Positions 20,450-32,508 of a DNA stretch of 64,000 nt are shown here, in pieces. Made by a program: the position numbers and the translations under genes. Each line of letters begins with the position of its first letter. Positions within the stretch are counted from its first letter, which is position 1. The notes below the pieces were generated by a model. It ran no database searches. It had not been told where the DNA came from and was given only the letters and a program-made list of their open reading frames with translations. This stretch comes from Bimuria novae-zelandiae CBS 107.79 (lineage: Eukaryota; Ascomycota; Dothideomycetes; Pleosporales; Didymosphaeriaceae): contig ML976689.1 of the NCBI GenBank assembly GCA_010015655.1, positions 139,263 to 203,262 of the forward strand. Direction: 5' to 3'.

Positions 20450-21610
20450 ATTATATTAACTTATTAACAGAATTATGTAGAACTGCGACATAAGTAAATT
20501 AACGCTAGTAAATAATAAGTCCGCACGGGCCACTATTATTAGGCTTAGTAATATTTACACTTAATAATAACGCGTTAATTACTTAAGTCCTCTATCTCTT
20601 ATACACCTTACACTTACTAGCCTAAGTAGCTAAAGTACTTTCTCGCCCGCTCGTCGTTATAGCAACCCTCCTATACACCTAGCTCTAAGAAATACGAGAA
20701 ATCCTGAAAGATAGGCGCTTTCTAGAAGTTTTTTTTTATTTATAACTTTAACGCTTTGAAGCTCTGCTCAATCGGATTTATATTAGGTGAGTACGGCGAT
20801 AGGTACTCGAGTACTACCCTAGCGTCTATACAGAGTTGTTAAATTTTGGCTAATTAATAAATAGATGCGTTATCTATTATAATTACTAAGCGTGGCCCTA
20901 GGTACGGCGTGTAATACGGTAGCACTTTACTAGTAAGGAACTCTTTTATTAACTCCACTATAATTACTCTCTAATAGATAAGATAATTAAGATACCTATT
21001 AACGTCTATAGCTAGTAATAAACTCTACCTCTCTAACCTCTACGCTAAGTACGATACCTAAACTAGCGTGTTTACCTCTAACTAAGTATATTTTTAATTA
21101 CCTGTACGCTCGTTGCAAGCGCTCTTATTAATTACTATTACTATCTCTACCTTATACGCTAGCTAGTAGCGAGCTCTAAACGCTTAATAAAGGACTACGT
21201 TATGCTTAGCTACCACTTTAGTTACCGCTTTTTAACTCTACCTTATGCTGGCAAGAGTCTCCTATATAGTTATTTATAAGGCTTTTACGTTGTACTCGTT
21301 ATATAAGAAACTCTGCATCTTATCTAGGTAAGTATTTAGCTAGTTTAGTAGTAACTCTTTAAGCTTCTCGCGATGGTACTATAATAATAATAATGGCCTA
21401 CCTTATTGTACGTAGCTTGGCGGGTAAGGTTGCCCCTAGTACTTTAGACTAAGTTAAATCCTCCTAATTATTATCCTAGCTACTTTTATATCTTTCTAGA
21501 TTTAGGTGTTGCTGACGTTATTATTTAATTAATTAATTATAGCCTGTAACACCGTTGGCGGTAACCTAGCTTTACTATAAGTCCCTATTAAGGACTTTTA
21601 GATTCTTATA
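20450..21610 (-). pseudogene. D1 Tc1/mariner-type transposase (DDE_3), RIP-inactivated
   Basis: Mirror copy of the D2 transposase. The segment around 20770-20900 reads, on the minus strand, as the signature PPYxPDxNPIEQSFKALK-type end of the DDE domain, and 20870-20950 as the IIDNASIY strand holding the second catalytic Asp. Dozens of stops at former Gln/Trp codons. Ends are approximate because start and stop codons are mutated. Confidence 0.65.
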
Positions 21611-21813
21611 ATATATTAAAAAGTTAATATTTAGCTAGTAAATCCGTGTTTTAAATAACGCGCGGGAATCGATTACTAATGCGCGGGGCAGGTCACATGT
21701 AGCGGGATTTTACGAAACGACAATAACGTGGCTTGGCACTCAATGCGCGTCGTCAGTCAGTGCGCACCCTCGCGGTAAACCACCAAACTTTGCAACAACA
21801 TAACTCCACCAAT

Positions 21814-24200
21814 ATGGCTCCAATTGACGACGCAATAGCAGCAATCAAATCGCTGGCTCCAGGAGAACACTTTTCATGCTCTGCAATAGCAAGAAAGTTT
21901 GGTGTTGTGAGATCTACATTGACGCGCCGGCATTAACGCGTAACACAAGAGCGCGAGCTTGCCGACAAATCTCGAAGAACTCTCTACAAACACCAAGAGA
22001 GAGAGCTCCTACAATACATACAACAACTTACAGAGCGCGGCCTCCCTCCTACACGCCAAATGGTACGCAACTTTGCGTCCTCTATTGCTCGCAAGGAGGT
22101 CTCTATGAGCTGGGTTGATCGCTTTGTGCGCCGCTACGAGTCCTCCCTTATAAAGCGCTGGTCAACAGGCCTTGACAGGAACCGCCACAACGCTGATTCA
22201 GAGGGCAAATATAAGCTCTACTTTCAACTCTTGTACGAGAAAATGGCAAAGTACGACATACTGCCAGAGCATACCTACAATATGGACGAGAAGGGCTTTC
22301 TACTTAGTATCACCGGCCGTTCAAAAAGGATCTTCAACAGGCCAGTGTACGAGAGTCGGAAAGTGAGGCACGCTGTACAGGATGGCTCCCACGAGTGGAT
22401 ATTAGTATTAGCATGTATTTGCGCTAACGGCTCTTTAATTAACCTAGCCCTCGTATATTAGTCTGACAACAAGAGCCTATAATTAAGCTAGATTAAATAA
22501 ATTAATAATAATATATATAGAGTTTTTATTTCCTTCTTAACCTTTAGCTAGTTTAATAATTAACTTAGCGTTATATAGCTTAAATAGGTGTTTAACTATT
22601 ATACTAAAGAGAAAGCGTAGAGAGCGCGATAGTAATATTAACTATTAATACTTAATAGCTATAGCTCTTATATTATAATAGATTTTATTAATTATTATAA
22701 CTAAAATAAAATTCTTTTTACTATATTTCTTTCTTACGTAACTTATACGCTATAGCCTTTTAATATTTATATTTTTAAATTGCTCTTAGTGGCGTATATA
22801 AAGAAGCTTATAAAATACTTATTTAGGTACTAAGCGCTATTAATAGTAGTAAAAAAAGATTTCTTTAACCTATTTTAGAAGGCCTAGTAAAGTTATATAG
22901 TGTTATGAGGCTCTCACACCTTGTTCCGATCCGGGTTAGGGCGGTAAGGTATCGTGGTGCTTCACGGATTATTTAGTGGTACAAGTTAATGCGACACTTA
23001 GCGCGGCTAGACAATCTAATCTTATAATAAGTAAGATAACTATTAATCTATATAGGAGAACGTACTCGCACAGAAGATATTGTAGTTAACTACGAAGGAA
23101 GGAAATAACATAGGGAACCGTCCTTGCTATATACCTCCCCTGTCCCATAGAATCCCACGATGTCCCACATCCCTCGTTCCTGGGATTTCCTGGGATATCG
23201 TGGGACGTCACGTGACCCACGTCACGTGGTCCCACGATGTCCCATGGTCTTGGCACCTGGGACGATCTGGGACATTACATAAGCCGAGGTGGGGCCGGCG
23301 TGCCGTCATAAGGCCTTCTCGTCCCACCCGTCGCCTTCTGGTCCATAACATATAGCTTTATAATTAGTTATAAAGACCTTTACGTGTACAGGTATATAGC
23401 CTTAAGACCTAATATATATACTTAAGAGATTTAAGGAATAAATACCTTTATTATAAAAAAGCTCTATATTAGTACTTAGCGTGTTAGACTAGCGTAAAGT
23501 TAAGAGGCTATTATACTTTACTATTAATAATATCGCGAATAAAATAGCGCGCACGCTTAGCTCTATAATATACTTAATTTTTATATAAAATTAACTCTTT
23601 AAATATAAAAACTATGGCCTACGAGAGGCACTTAGTAATTAAAAGCATTATAAAAATAAGGATAAGGCCTTACCCTTAAGTACGCTTAAGCGCTATAGTA
23701 GAGGTACTACTTTCTAGTCTTCTACGATAGTATAGAGAGCTTATAACACTCTTACTTAATAAGAGGCGGATAAATAAGAGGAGCTACTCTAAAAAGCGCG
23801 TAAAAAGGAAATATAGAGATTAAATAAGGAGCTTAAACTATATTTATAGGTAGAGAGGCGTATTACGCGCGCGTAAGCTTAAGAGGCGTACGTAAGAGAG
23901 AGAGCTAAAAAGGACACTTAAAAAGCTTACTACTAATAAGCTTATATAACTAAAAAGTATCTTAAAAATTATATTAAATTTTTCTAAAAAGGAAATTAGC
24001 GTACTTTTCTATCTACTTCTTAAAAAATATATAAAAATAAGCCTCCGCGTACGCCTTAGAGAGTTATTTAAGTAAAGAGGGTAATACTAACGCCCTTATA
24101 GCTCTCCTCGCGGAGTAAGTAAATAATTAGAATACTAATATAATATTTATAAATATTATAAGCTAGTAATACTTAGTCGTACTTAATACTAAAAAATCCT
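21814..24200 (+). pseudogene. pogo-like transposase of element E, broken by RIP and by solo LTR F1
   Basis: ATG at 21814. The N-terminal psq helix-turn-helix (MAPIDDAIAAIKSLAPGEHF) is followed by a Tc5/CENP-B-type DNA-binding unit (RQMVRNFASSIARKEVSMSW near 22060) and the DDE_1 signature YNMDEKGF near 22280. The part up to about 22460 has only one early stop and a frame change, so it is nearly undamaged. Later parts are full of TAG/TAA. The solo LTR at 22901-23350 lies in the C-terminal region; after it the Lys/Glu-rich tail resumes. The 3' end is approximate. Confidence 0.75.
22901..23350 (-). mobile_element. solo LTR F1 (Ty3/gypsy family F)
   Basis: 450 bp, TGTTATGAGG...CCATAACA, with a perfect 5-bp target duplication TATAG (22896-22900, 23351-23355). 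The 230 bp next to 22901 match LTR F2 and the 5' LTR F3. The other half is rich in GTCCCA/TGGGAC inverted motifs and contains TCACGTGAC at 23208-23216. Orientation is inferred from F3, where gag follows the conserved half. Confidence 0.88.
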
Positions 24201-24449
24201 GTAATAAAAACTATTATAGAGAGCTCTACACTATATTTTGTTTGCGGCGTAGGGATGGCGAGGGTGCGCACTAACTAACGACGCGCATTAACTACTAAGC
24301 TATTATTATTTCGTAAAATCCCGCTACACATGTGACCTGCCCCGCGTATTAGTAATTGATTCCCGCGCGTTATTTAAAACACGGATTTACTAGCTAAATA
24401 TTAACTTTTTAATGTATTATAAGAATCTAAAAGTCCTTAATAAAGACTT

Positions 24450-25560
24450 ATAGTAAAGCTAGGTTACCGCTAACGGTGTTGCAGGCCGTAATTAATTAAT
24501 TAAATAACAACGTTAGCGACACCTAAATCTAGAGAGATATAAAGGTAGCTAGGACAATAATTAGGAGGATTTAACTTAGTCTAGAGTACTAAGGGTAACC
24601 TTACCCGCCAAGCTGCGTACGGCAAGGTAGGCCGCCGTTGTTATTATAGTACTATCGCGAGAAGCTTAAAGAGTTGCTGCTAGGCTAGCTAAATACTTAC
24701 CTAGATAAGATGCAGAGTTTCTTGTATAACGAGTATAATATAAAAGCCTTACAGACGACTATATGGGAGACTCTTGCTAGCATAAGGTAGAGTTAAAAAG
24801 CAGTAACTAAAGTGGTAGCTAAGCGTAACGCAGTTCTCCGTTAAGCGTTTAGAGCTCGCTACTAGCTAGCGTATAAGGCGGAGATAGTAATAGTAATTAA
24901 TAAGAGCGCTTGCAACGAGCGTACGGGCAATTAAAAATATACTTAGTTAGAGGTAAATACGCTAGTTTAGGTATCGTACTTAGCGTAGAGGTTAGAGAGG
25001 TGGAGTTTGTTATTAGCTATAGACGTTAATAGGTATCTTGATTATCTTATCTATTAGGGAGTAATTATAGTAGAGTTAATAGAGGAGTTCCTTGCTAGTA
25101 AAGTGCTACTATATTACACGCCGTACCTAGGGCCACGCTTAGTAATTATAATAGATAACGCATCTATTTATTAATTAGCTAAAATTTAATAACTCTGTAT
25201 AGACGCTGGGGTAGTACTCGAGTACCTGCCGCCGTACTTACCTGATATGAATCCGATTGAGCAGAGCTTCAAAGCGTTAAAGTTATGGATAAAAAAGAAC
25301 TTCTAGAAAGCGCCTATCTTTTAGGATTTCTCGTATTTCTTAGAGCTAGGTATATAGGAGGGTTGCTATAACGACGAGCGGGCGAGAAAGTACTTTAGCT
25401 ACTTAGGCTGGCAAGTGTAAGGTGTATAAGAGATAGAGGACTTAAGTAATTAACGCGTTATTATTAAGTATAAATATTACTAAGCCTAACAATAGTGGCC
25501 CGTGCGGACTTATTATTTACTAGCGTTAATTTACTTACGTCGTAGTTCTACATAATTCTA
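24450..25560 (+). pseudogene. D2 Tc1/mariner-type transposase (DDE_3), RIP-inactivated
   Basis: Reading through stops gives continuous similarity to fungal Ant1/Tan1-type transposases: SACNERTG near 24905, a WSLLLAIDVNRYLDYLIYQG segment near 25015-25060, IIDNASIY near 25150 and LPDMNPIEQSFKALK near 25235-25280. The first catalytic Asp appears as Asn (INKSACNER), as a C-to-T change on the opposite strand would give. Start and end are approximate. Confidence 0.72.
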
Positions 25561-25784
25561 TTAATAAGTTAATATAATATACGTATATTTAGGCAGCAAA
25601 TTCCTTAAAATTAATTTTTATAGGCTAAAATTAGCAAAATAAAGAATGCAAATCCCCTAACAAAAGTACTTATAACGCGCCCTATCTAGGAGCGATTAAT
25701 AATATAACTAGAGCGTAAAGTATAAGCAACTACAAAATTAACGTTAGTAACCTAGCTAAAAGCTTTAGCAACTTCTTATATTTA

Positions 25785-27386
25785 CTATATAAACAAGCTC
25801 TCCTTATCCTCGTCCTCCTCTCGCTCCTCTTGCTCTACACGCTCTTTCTCCTTCTTTATATTCTCTAGGCACTAAGCTTTTTGCTCTAGAGTTAGTCCTT
25901 TAAATCCACGCTACTATCGGACGGTATATGCTTAAAGTTTAAGTAGTAGAGGCGGCGATAGCTCTTACACCTCTTACTACAAGGTATACGGCATGCTAGC
26001 CTCTAAGGGATCTATAAGCATGTTAATGTTAATTCTATTATCCTTAACTATAGTAAAGACCTTTCTTACATCTCTGCGATCTTTGTGTGGACCCTTGTTA
26101 AGCCACTACTACAGGAAAAGTAGTGTTATATAGTAGAGCTCCTTTACGTTACTATAAGTTAATAGATCCCACGTTAAAACTAGTAGGTTATTTAGTAGGC
26201 GATTAGGTTCTCGCTGCCAGGCAAGTAATCTTCGAGATAGCTAACTTTATACTAATTAACTTGCTACAGACGCGATTAGTAATTTAAGTATATCTTTTAT
26301 TATAGGCTCGCTATTAGAGTTACTCCTCCTCCGCTGTCACCTAGCCTGCCCACGAGATCTCGCTATCATCAATCGAACGTTGTCTGACGGCTCTGCAACT
26401 GTACACCTTTGCAACGACACCTCGCGGGCCTATATGGCGACTATATTGCCCTCGACGGGCATATGATCGGAGAATCGCACTAGCAACGATTTAGTACGCT
26501 AAAAGTAGCACACATGGGCGTAGTTCGAGCACATGGTGTCCTGGCACCTCCACGCGTCTCGTATTTGGATGGCTGGCCCATTGCCTATCTAGTTAATTGC
26601 CATGACGTCTGGCAGCTTAGCGAGTTAGCGATTAGTAGTAGTAAGTTATACCTAAGAGCCTTGTAGGCTACCTACGCGTGACTGACTTGAAGCAGGCACC
26701 TAAGGTAACTCTAGCAGCAGTACTAAGTTAAAATCTATACACACAGTGGCCCCTAGGGACGCCAATTATAGCAACTCTTCTACGCTGGTTTTTACGTTAG
26801 TAAAACGTAGGTAACTCTCTCCGCGTTTAAGAGCGTTTGCTATACAATCCTTTGCTAAAGTTTAACTTAAATATATAATAATAGTAAGGCTTTTAATAGA
26901 GACTTTCTCCTAGGTGCTTATCTCTACAACAACGCTATTAGCCCATCTCTAAACCTCGCCCGCCATTAGACTACTAAGTAGTTGCTTATAATTACTATCC
27001 TCTACGCTATTAACTATCTTATTATTATAGTACGCTCTATAGCGACACCTTACGTAAGTCTTATTAATTACCTTAGCAAGCTCCTTATCTAATTATTATA
27101 TAAAAGGACCTAGCTAGGCTAACAATAGGCTATCCTCTAGTTATATCTCTTACTCCTTAACGTCCTTATCCTTAAGTTGCTCTGCCTTAGCTATCTTAGT
27201 AGTAATTATATAATTAGCTTTATTTACTATCTCTTATAAAGGTGCCCTAGCCTTTGCTTTTTTAAAAGTTTTTTTGCGAGATAACTTTATTATACGCGAC
27301 TTTTTAGCTGCCCGCGTTACCTAGGGTGGATTCTTACCCCCCTTAAACACCTAAGTACTCTTACGTTTACGACTTTTAGCCAGTAT
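25785..27386 (-). pseudogene. D2 accessory protein, RIP-inactivated
   Basis: Same length as the D1 accessory frame (1,602 against 1,603 nt). The start codon is mutated to ATA at 27386-27384 and the frame ends at TAG 25787-25785. The cysteine segment is near 26510-26560. Convergent with the D2 transposase. Confidence 0.5.
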
Positions 27387-27557
27387 TATAATAACCCTTA
27401 AGGATAATAGTAAGGTATTATTTAAGGGAATAAATTTATGTACGGCATCTAATTGTATAGAAAAATAGGTGGGGTCAAATGACGCGCAGGAAGCGATTAC
27501 CTAATAAGCGCCCAGATTACATGTGTAGCGGGATTTTACGAAACCACCGATACGTTA

Positions 27558-29315
27558 TAGTTTCTGGCCACGTAAGGTTTCTGGCCACCCCGTCAAAACG
27601 CGACACCTGCACGAAACACGCGATATCTCAACAACGCTTAGTGCAATTGCTATGTAGTACACATAGACTATAGAGTAGCTACTGCTATAGCTACTGTTAC
27701 TATTTCTATAGCTCTTTTTATAGTATATCTACTTTACTAAGCTACTAAGGCCTTAACTGTGCGTATAGCCTCCCTAATAACTTCTATCTCTATAAAGCAT
27801 TAATTTAGGTCTACTTAAACGCGCTTTTAAGGACGCTAAAAGCTAGTAGTTTGTAATTATTACTTAAGGTATTTTTTTTTTACTTCTAGTTTTATAGCTT
27901 AAGTATTTATAACTACTAGCGCCTTACCTACTTTTTATAAGAGAAATCTTATTTTATAACCTAGATTCTCGTAGCTCTATACCTCGTGCTGAGCTAGATA
28001 TAGATCCCTAGGGCCTTAGGGAGTAGAGAAGAAGCTCTGAGGCTGCTACTAAAACTACTACTAATACATAGGCATAGTAGGCCTCTAGGAGAGCTATAAC
28101 AAGCTAAGCACGTAATTAATATTAAATAAGTAAATACTAGTAGCTTACTAGCTAGCTTAACTTATACGCTTTAGAAAGCCTTTTTTTTTAATAATAATAG
28201 GTAATAAAGCGCTTCTTCTTAATAGGTATAGCGTTATTAAGTAATATAAATTTTTAAATTTAGCGTTAATAATTAGACTTAATAATAAAGAAAGGCGCGA
28301 GGTCTAGAGGCTATAAAATATATAAAGTATATATAGGTAAATATAGGAGCTTAATTTAATACTACTTATAAAGCTATTAAAAGTCTATATTAATATAGCT
28401 ATTATAACTATTAAGGATAAGAAGATAATACTAGCTATTACTTATAATTATTTTAAGGATAAATATATACTATAGCTACTTAATACTTACTACTTTTAAT
28501 ATCTATTTATTCGTAGAGATTGTATAGATCTAGTTAGATACGTAGAATAAAAGGAACTATATTATTTATAAATTTTAACTATTAAAAATAACTATATAGC
28601 GTAGTTTTCGCCTTATTACTAATACGCACTTAATTATAAAGACCTATTTATAATTTCTTTAAAATTATATATAAGCTTTCTTCTTCTGGCTACTAGAGAG
28701 TACTCTAGTGTTAGTACATACCCCTAGTAACGCCAGTCTCATCCATATTATAGGTATTCTCCGTCCGTATATTGAGCCGGCGTCTAGTCTGCTTATAGAG
28801 CTCTAGGAAGGTACGCACCTGCTCTAGAGTTACTATATTAGCTCTCTAAGCCTCTAGCTTTCTACTAACTACTAAGGCTATGCGTGGCTAGCGCTTAATA
28901 AAGTAGGATACCTAGAGTTTGCTATAGGCTAATTATCGCTATTTATACGCAGAATTTAATTTACTATTTCTTATATATAAGTATATAAGAGAGGGTAGGC
29001 GCGCGTATCTTCTTTAAGAATCTACTTTACTAGAAAGTCTTTTTATAAAAAAGTTAGCTACTACTAGTGCTAATAGCTAGTCGCGCTAGCTACCGCGCTA
29101 CGTAGTTAGTTTTAAAGTATAAATTAAAGAAGGCTATATACCTTAGTAGCTATATACTAGCTAGTATAAATACCTATATTAAAATTATTAATAACTAATT
29201 ATATAGCTATCTCGCGGACGTATATATTAATAAGCGTTATATTAAGAAATTGCGTATTTTGTGCAGGTGTCGCGTTTTGGTGGGGTGGCCGGAAACCCTA
29301 TGTGGCCGGAAACTA
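27558..29315 (-). mobile_element. pogo-like transposon L
   Basis: 1,758 bp flanked by TA (27556-27557, 29316-29317). Inverted ends start TAGTTTCYGGCCAC and contain two GTTTCYGGCCAC motifs exactly 17 bp apart, followed by CCCC and AAAACGCGACACCTGCAC. The body is heavily RIP-mutated. It lies 7 bp from the end of E (TAcgtTA). Confidence 0.85.
27900..29230 (-). pseudogene. pogo-like transposase of element L, RIP-inactivated
   Basis: On the minus strand near 28735-28760 it reads NTYNMDETGV, the DDE_1 signature, preceded by a Tc5-like stretch (SYFIKRQPRIALVVSRKLEA near 28850-28915). Stops interrupt all frames. Borders are approximate. Confidence 0.65.
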
Positions 29316-29317
29316 TA

Positions 29318-30431
29318 TGCCCAAGCTTATGCTACCTTATCGCAGTTCGAGTCTCGGCGTGTGCTTTTTGGCCTTTGTTTTTGCGAGGAGCCGTTTTGCG
29401 CTTATACTACGTGCGTTATGCCGTGGTCTGGGGAAGCTGCGAGGGAAGCAAGTGTTTAATTTATTATTCTATATAAAGGTAGTTTGTTAATAGGTAGGAC
29501 GAATGCTAAGAATAGTTTTGGCATAAATTAAATACCAAGGGCCTGCTTAGTAATTTGGCTAATTTAGGCTCTATTTCGTAACTTTATAGCGCTTAGCTTA
29601 GTAGGGGTTATTAATAGCGCCTTAACTAATAGACTATAATTAATTAGACGCCTATTTTACTAGTAGATAGTATTTTTTTTAATAAATTTTTATTTAGCTA
29701 GTAGCCCCGTAGCTTCTAACATTAACTTTTATTATTTTTATAAAAGATAATTTTTAAAACGCCACGAAATAAGTATCTTAAGCGTGTTATATATAATACC
29801 TTATTATAGTCTTTTTTACTTAGCTATAGGTCACTAACGCTATTATTAACGCCCTAAGAAAGCTAAAGCCCTATACTAGCTAGTAAAATTTTTTATATAA
29901 CTTAAAATTATAATAGCTTAAGGCGCTGCTTCTAGTCCTACTATTTTAAATAAATAAGGATAATTACGTAAATAGTAAATTTAAGCCCTAGGCATAGATA
30001 TACGCGTTAAAAAAGATATAAAAAATATTAACTAATAAGCCTATTACTATTAAATTAGATAAGAGCACGATTAATACTTATAATAAAAATTAGTAAATTT
30101 AAGTAGTGCTTTATAAATAATTAAGATTTAGTATTACTAATAGTAAAGTTATTGCTAATAAGCAGGCGCTAGCTAATTACTTTAAGTACTATTTAAAGGC
30201 TAAAAAGTATAAGGATAGCGCGTTGCTATTTAAAGACCTATAGCAAGACTTATTTAAAAGATACTACGCGATAGGCAAGGCAGCAAGTATAATAAATAAT
30301 TTAATATTTACTAGTTAATATAGTATAGAGAACTTAGTAGATGATAATAATAATAATAAGTTACTATTAATAGACGCTAACTTTAGCTATACGTTACCCT
30401 AGTAAAAATAAATAGTAATAGCGTTAACGCT
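29318..30431. other. short unmutated segment, then RIP-mutated relic
   Basis: 29318-29470 has normal composition (no TpA bias) and looks like host DNA caught between transposons. From about 29480 the DNA is TpA-rich. Read through stops, 29950-30420 gives a protein-like frame, but no family was recognised. Confidence 0.4.
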
Positions 30432-30883
30432 TGTTATGAGGCTCTCACACCTTGTTCCGATTCGGGTTAGGGCGGTAAGGTATCGTGGTGCTTCACGGAT
30501 TATTTAGTGGTATAAGTTGATGCGACACTTAGCGCGGCTAGATAATCTAATCTTATAACAAATAAGATAACTATTAGTCTGTATAGGAGAACGTACTCGC
30601 ACAGAAGATATATAAGTTGACTACGAGGAAGGAAATAACAATAGGAAAGTCGCTACACTATATACTAGCCTATTCCTTCTTCGTAGTCCCGCCAAGGCCC
30701 TGTAGTCCCAGGGACTACGGTAGTCCCATGGGACTTCCCTTTATGCGGGACTTCGTCACGTGACTGCTAACTAAGCTGCCCCGCGCCCTATTAGGTCCCG
30801 TTAACTCTGCTACTTCGTCAACAATTACTCTCTTGGCGTAATTGTCTGGCTTCTTCATCCTTGTGGGGTTCGTGGTCGTAACA
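30432..30883 (-). mobile_element. solo LTR F2 (Ty3/gypsy family F)
   Basis: 452 bp, TGTTATGAGG...CGTAACA, with a 5-bp target duplication ACGCT (30427-30431, 30884-30888). The first 230 bp match F1 and F3. The other half differs but again has GTCCC/GGGAC inverted motifs and TCACGTGAC (30756-30764). Confidence 0.88.
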
Positions 30884-30888
30884 ACGCT

Positions 30889-31656
30889 ATGCTAAAATAA
30901 GCGCTAAAAGGTGCTATAAAGGTTATTATAAATATCTAAAAAGAAGATAGGTGTAAGCCTTACGAATATTATAAAATAAATTAGAAAGCCTATAACTACT
31001 ATAATACTTATTAACTATTAGTAATATACTCTTATTATCTTTTAAAGAGAGTATTTACTATTAGATAACTACTTATAGCTACTAATTTTTACTATATTTA
31101 AGGCTAAGTAGCAGGTAAAGTTTTAGGTATCTTTAACGCTATAAAAGTAGTAAATATAAGTAAAAAATAAAATTCTTATAATACTATAGTATACAGAGTG
31201 TGTAGATCTAAAAAAGAGCGTTAAGTATATAGACTAGGAAAGTAGAAGGTATTTAAAAAGAAAAAGAGAAAGTATAAGGTAAAATTTTAAAATAGAAAGT
31301 ATAAGTAACACTAGCGTATTACTTTAAGACCTATAATAGTAGCCTATATATTTTTTAGTATAAAGGTTTTTAGCTTACGTCTATACGCGTACTTTATATC
31401 TATATACTACTTAATAATACGTAAATAGGACTTAAAGAGACTTGAATAAATTTTAATAAAATTCTTTACGTACTTAACGTCCTTGTAAGGGGTAAGACCG
31501 TAAAGAATCCTTAATAGAATATCGGGAACCCCTAAGCACGCGATCGCCTAATTAGGAATTAAACACGAGCTTGGCTAGATCCGCGCCGAGCTACCTCCTT
31601 ATCTTAAGTTCTAAGCGCTATTTAGAGCTCCCTAGCTAATATAACTCTTTAGTATC
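30889..31656. other. RIP-mutated relic, unidentified
   Basis: AT-rich sequence continuing the relic interrupted by F2, with Lys-rich read-through frames. About 31480-31640 has more normal composition. No transposon ends or protein signatures were recognised. Confidence 0.35.
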
Positions 31657-32276
31657 TGTTAGGATCCGTTGAGACCCAACATGACACGAGGCGGGGCATG
31701 GCCACTTATCCGTGCGACCAGCCAAGGTTCCTGACTCAGCCACAGATCACGTGACCATGTCACGCGTCCCAGAAGTATCGGGCGTCCCAGAAGTATCTTG
31801 GCATATGGGACTTTGGGATTCTTGGGACACCTGGGATTCGTGGGACGAGTCATGTATATAGGGACACGAGGATAGTCTTCTATCATCGTGTTTAACCTGT
31901 TTATTAATCTATCGTTTGGATCTGAATAAGCAACTGTAAGCAGGTGGGTGGTATGTGTGAAGGTAGTATATTGTGTGTGTAATTGTCTGAGTTGCTCTGT
32001 GTGTTGTTCTGTGTTGTGTTGTGTGTACATGGAGTGATCAGAGGCTCGTATATAGAGATAGAGCTGACTCATGAGACTAGTGTCGTCATGTGACATATCT
32101 CTGGGCTGCTTACAGCAACCTTGTTAATTTAATTATGCTATACCCACCTTTAATACTAACGCCCTAGTGACAAGCGCAAGCTATTACTACGACCCTCTCT
32201 CGTCCTACTACAGTATTCCTGCCCGAGAACCAACCTTAGCCCCTTAGGGACCAGCTACCCCTTTGGGATCTTAACA
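31657..32276 (+). mobile_element. solo LTR H1 (Ty3/gypsy family H) with an internal MITE
   Basis: 620 bp, TGTTAGGATCC...GGATCTTAACA, with a perfect target duplication GTATC (31652-31656, 32277-32281). The 3' half matches the LTR at 51287-51713 closely. The 5' half has GTCCCA/TGGGAC repeats and TCACGTGAC (31747-31755). Without the MITE and its duplication it would be about 435 bp, the size of the other H LTR. Confidence 0.88.
31935..32114. mobile_element. 180-bp MITE nested in LTR H1
   Basis: Terminal inverted repeats TGTAAGCAG/CTGCTTACA, flanked by GCAAC on both sides (31930-31934, 32115-32119). The empty site in the other H LTR (51556-51564 region) shows the expected uninterrupted sequence. 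GT-rich interior with no RIP signature, so probably a recent insertion. No coding potential. Confidence 0.8.
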
Positions 32277-32281
32277 GTATC

Positions 32282-32508
32282 TTATGGCACCTGCTCCTTA
32301 AGCATAGCCCCTTACAGTCCTTTCTTTAACTAACTCTTACCTTTTATACTCTAAGTACCCTACGCGCTTTTTAATAATTTTTTTTATATATTTTTTACTA
32401 GCTTTTGCTATTTATTTTCTATACTAACTTTTAAAATAGTAAAATTATTAAAAATTTTACGTCTTGCTACATCTCTTTAAAATCTTTATACTTTAGAGTC
32501 TTAAAATT
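32282..32508 (-). pseudogene. C-terminal fragment of PIF/Harbinger remnant N
   Basis: AT-rich sequence that continues, on the minus strand, the Harbinger transposase frame broken by the copia element J. Read-through gives a Lys-rich tail with a KKYIKKIIKKRVGYL-type segment. The assignment rests mainly on continuity across the J insertion (target duplication AAATT). Confidence 0.4.

Larger units (their letters stand above)
18491..21710 (-). mobile_element. Tc1/mariner-like element D1 inside the left terminus of E
   Basis: 3,220 bp with TA at both sides (18489-18490, 21711-21712) and inverted ends AAATCCCGCTACACATGTGA. It carries two convergent mutated genes: a DDE_3 transposase on the minus strand and an accessory reading frame on the plus strand. 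The target site restored around the TA is the palindrome TTTCGTACGAAA. Confidence 0.88.
24316..27536 (+). mobile_element. Tc1/mariner-like element D2 inside the right terminus of E
   Basis: 3,221 bp with TA on both sides (24314-24315, 27537-27538). It is the inverted partner of D1 with the same inverted ends and the same two genes, oriented in mirror image relative to E. Confidence 0.88.
18477..27550 (+). mobile_element. pogo-like transposon E, with D1, D2 and solo LTR F1 nested inside
   Basis: 9,074 bp flanked by TA (18475-18476 and 27551-27552). The termini are inverted repeats beginning TCGGTGGTTTCG; they resume inside the nested elements as CGAAA then about 50 related bases with AATGCGCGTCG and GTGCGCACCCTCGC. 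Removing D1, D2, F1 and their target duplications leaves about 2.2 kb, a normal pogo-like length. The transposase starts at 21814. RIP is weak in the first 650 bp of the transposase and heavy after it. Confidence 0.82.

Noticed and set aside
29335..29365. tRNA-like T-loop (AGTTCGAGTCTC)
   Set aside because: The flanking bases do not form a T stem, and no D or anticodon arm fits upstream.
31659..32096. 145-aa minus-strand frame
   Set aside because: It spans the solo LTR H1 and its MITE; no gene is expected across that junction.
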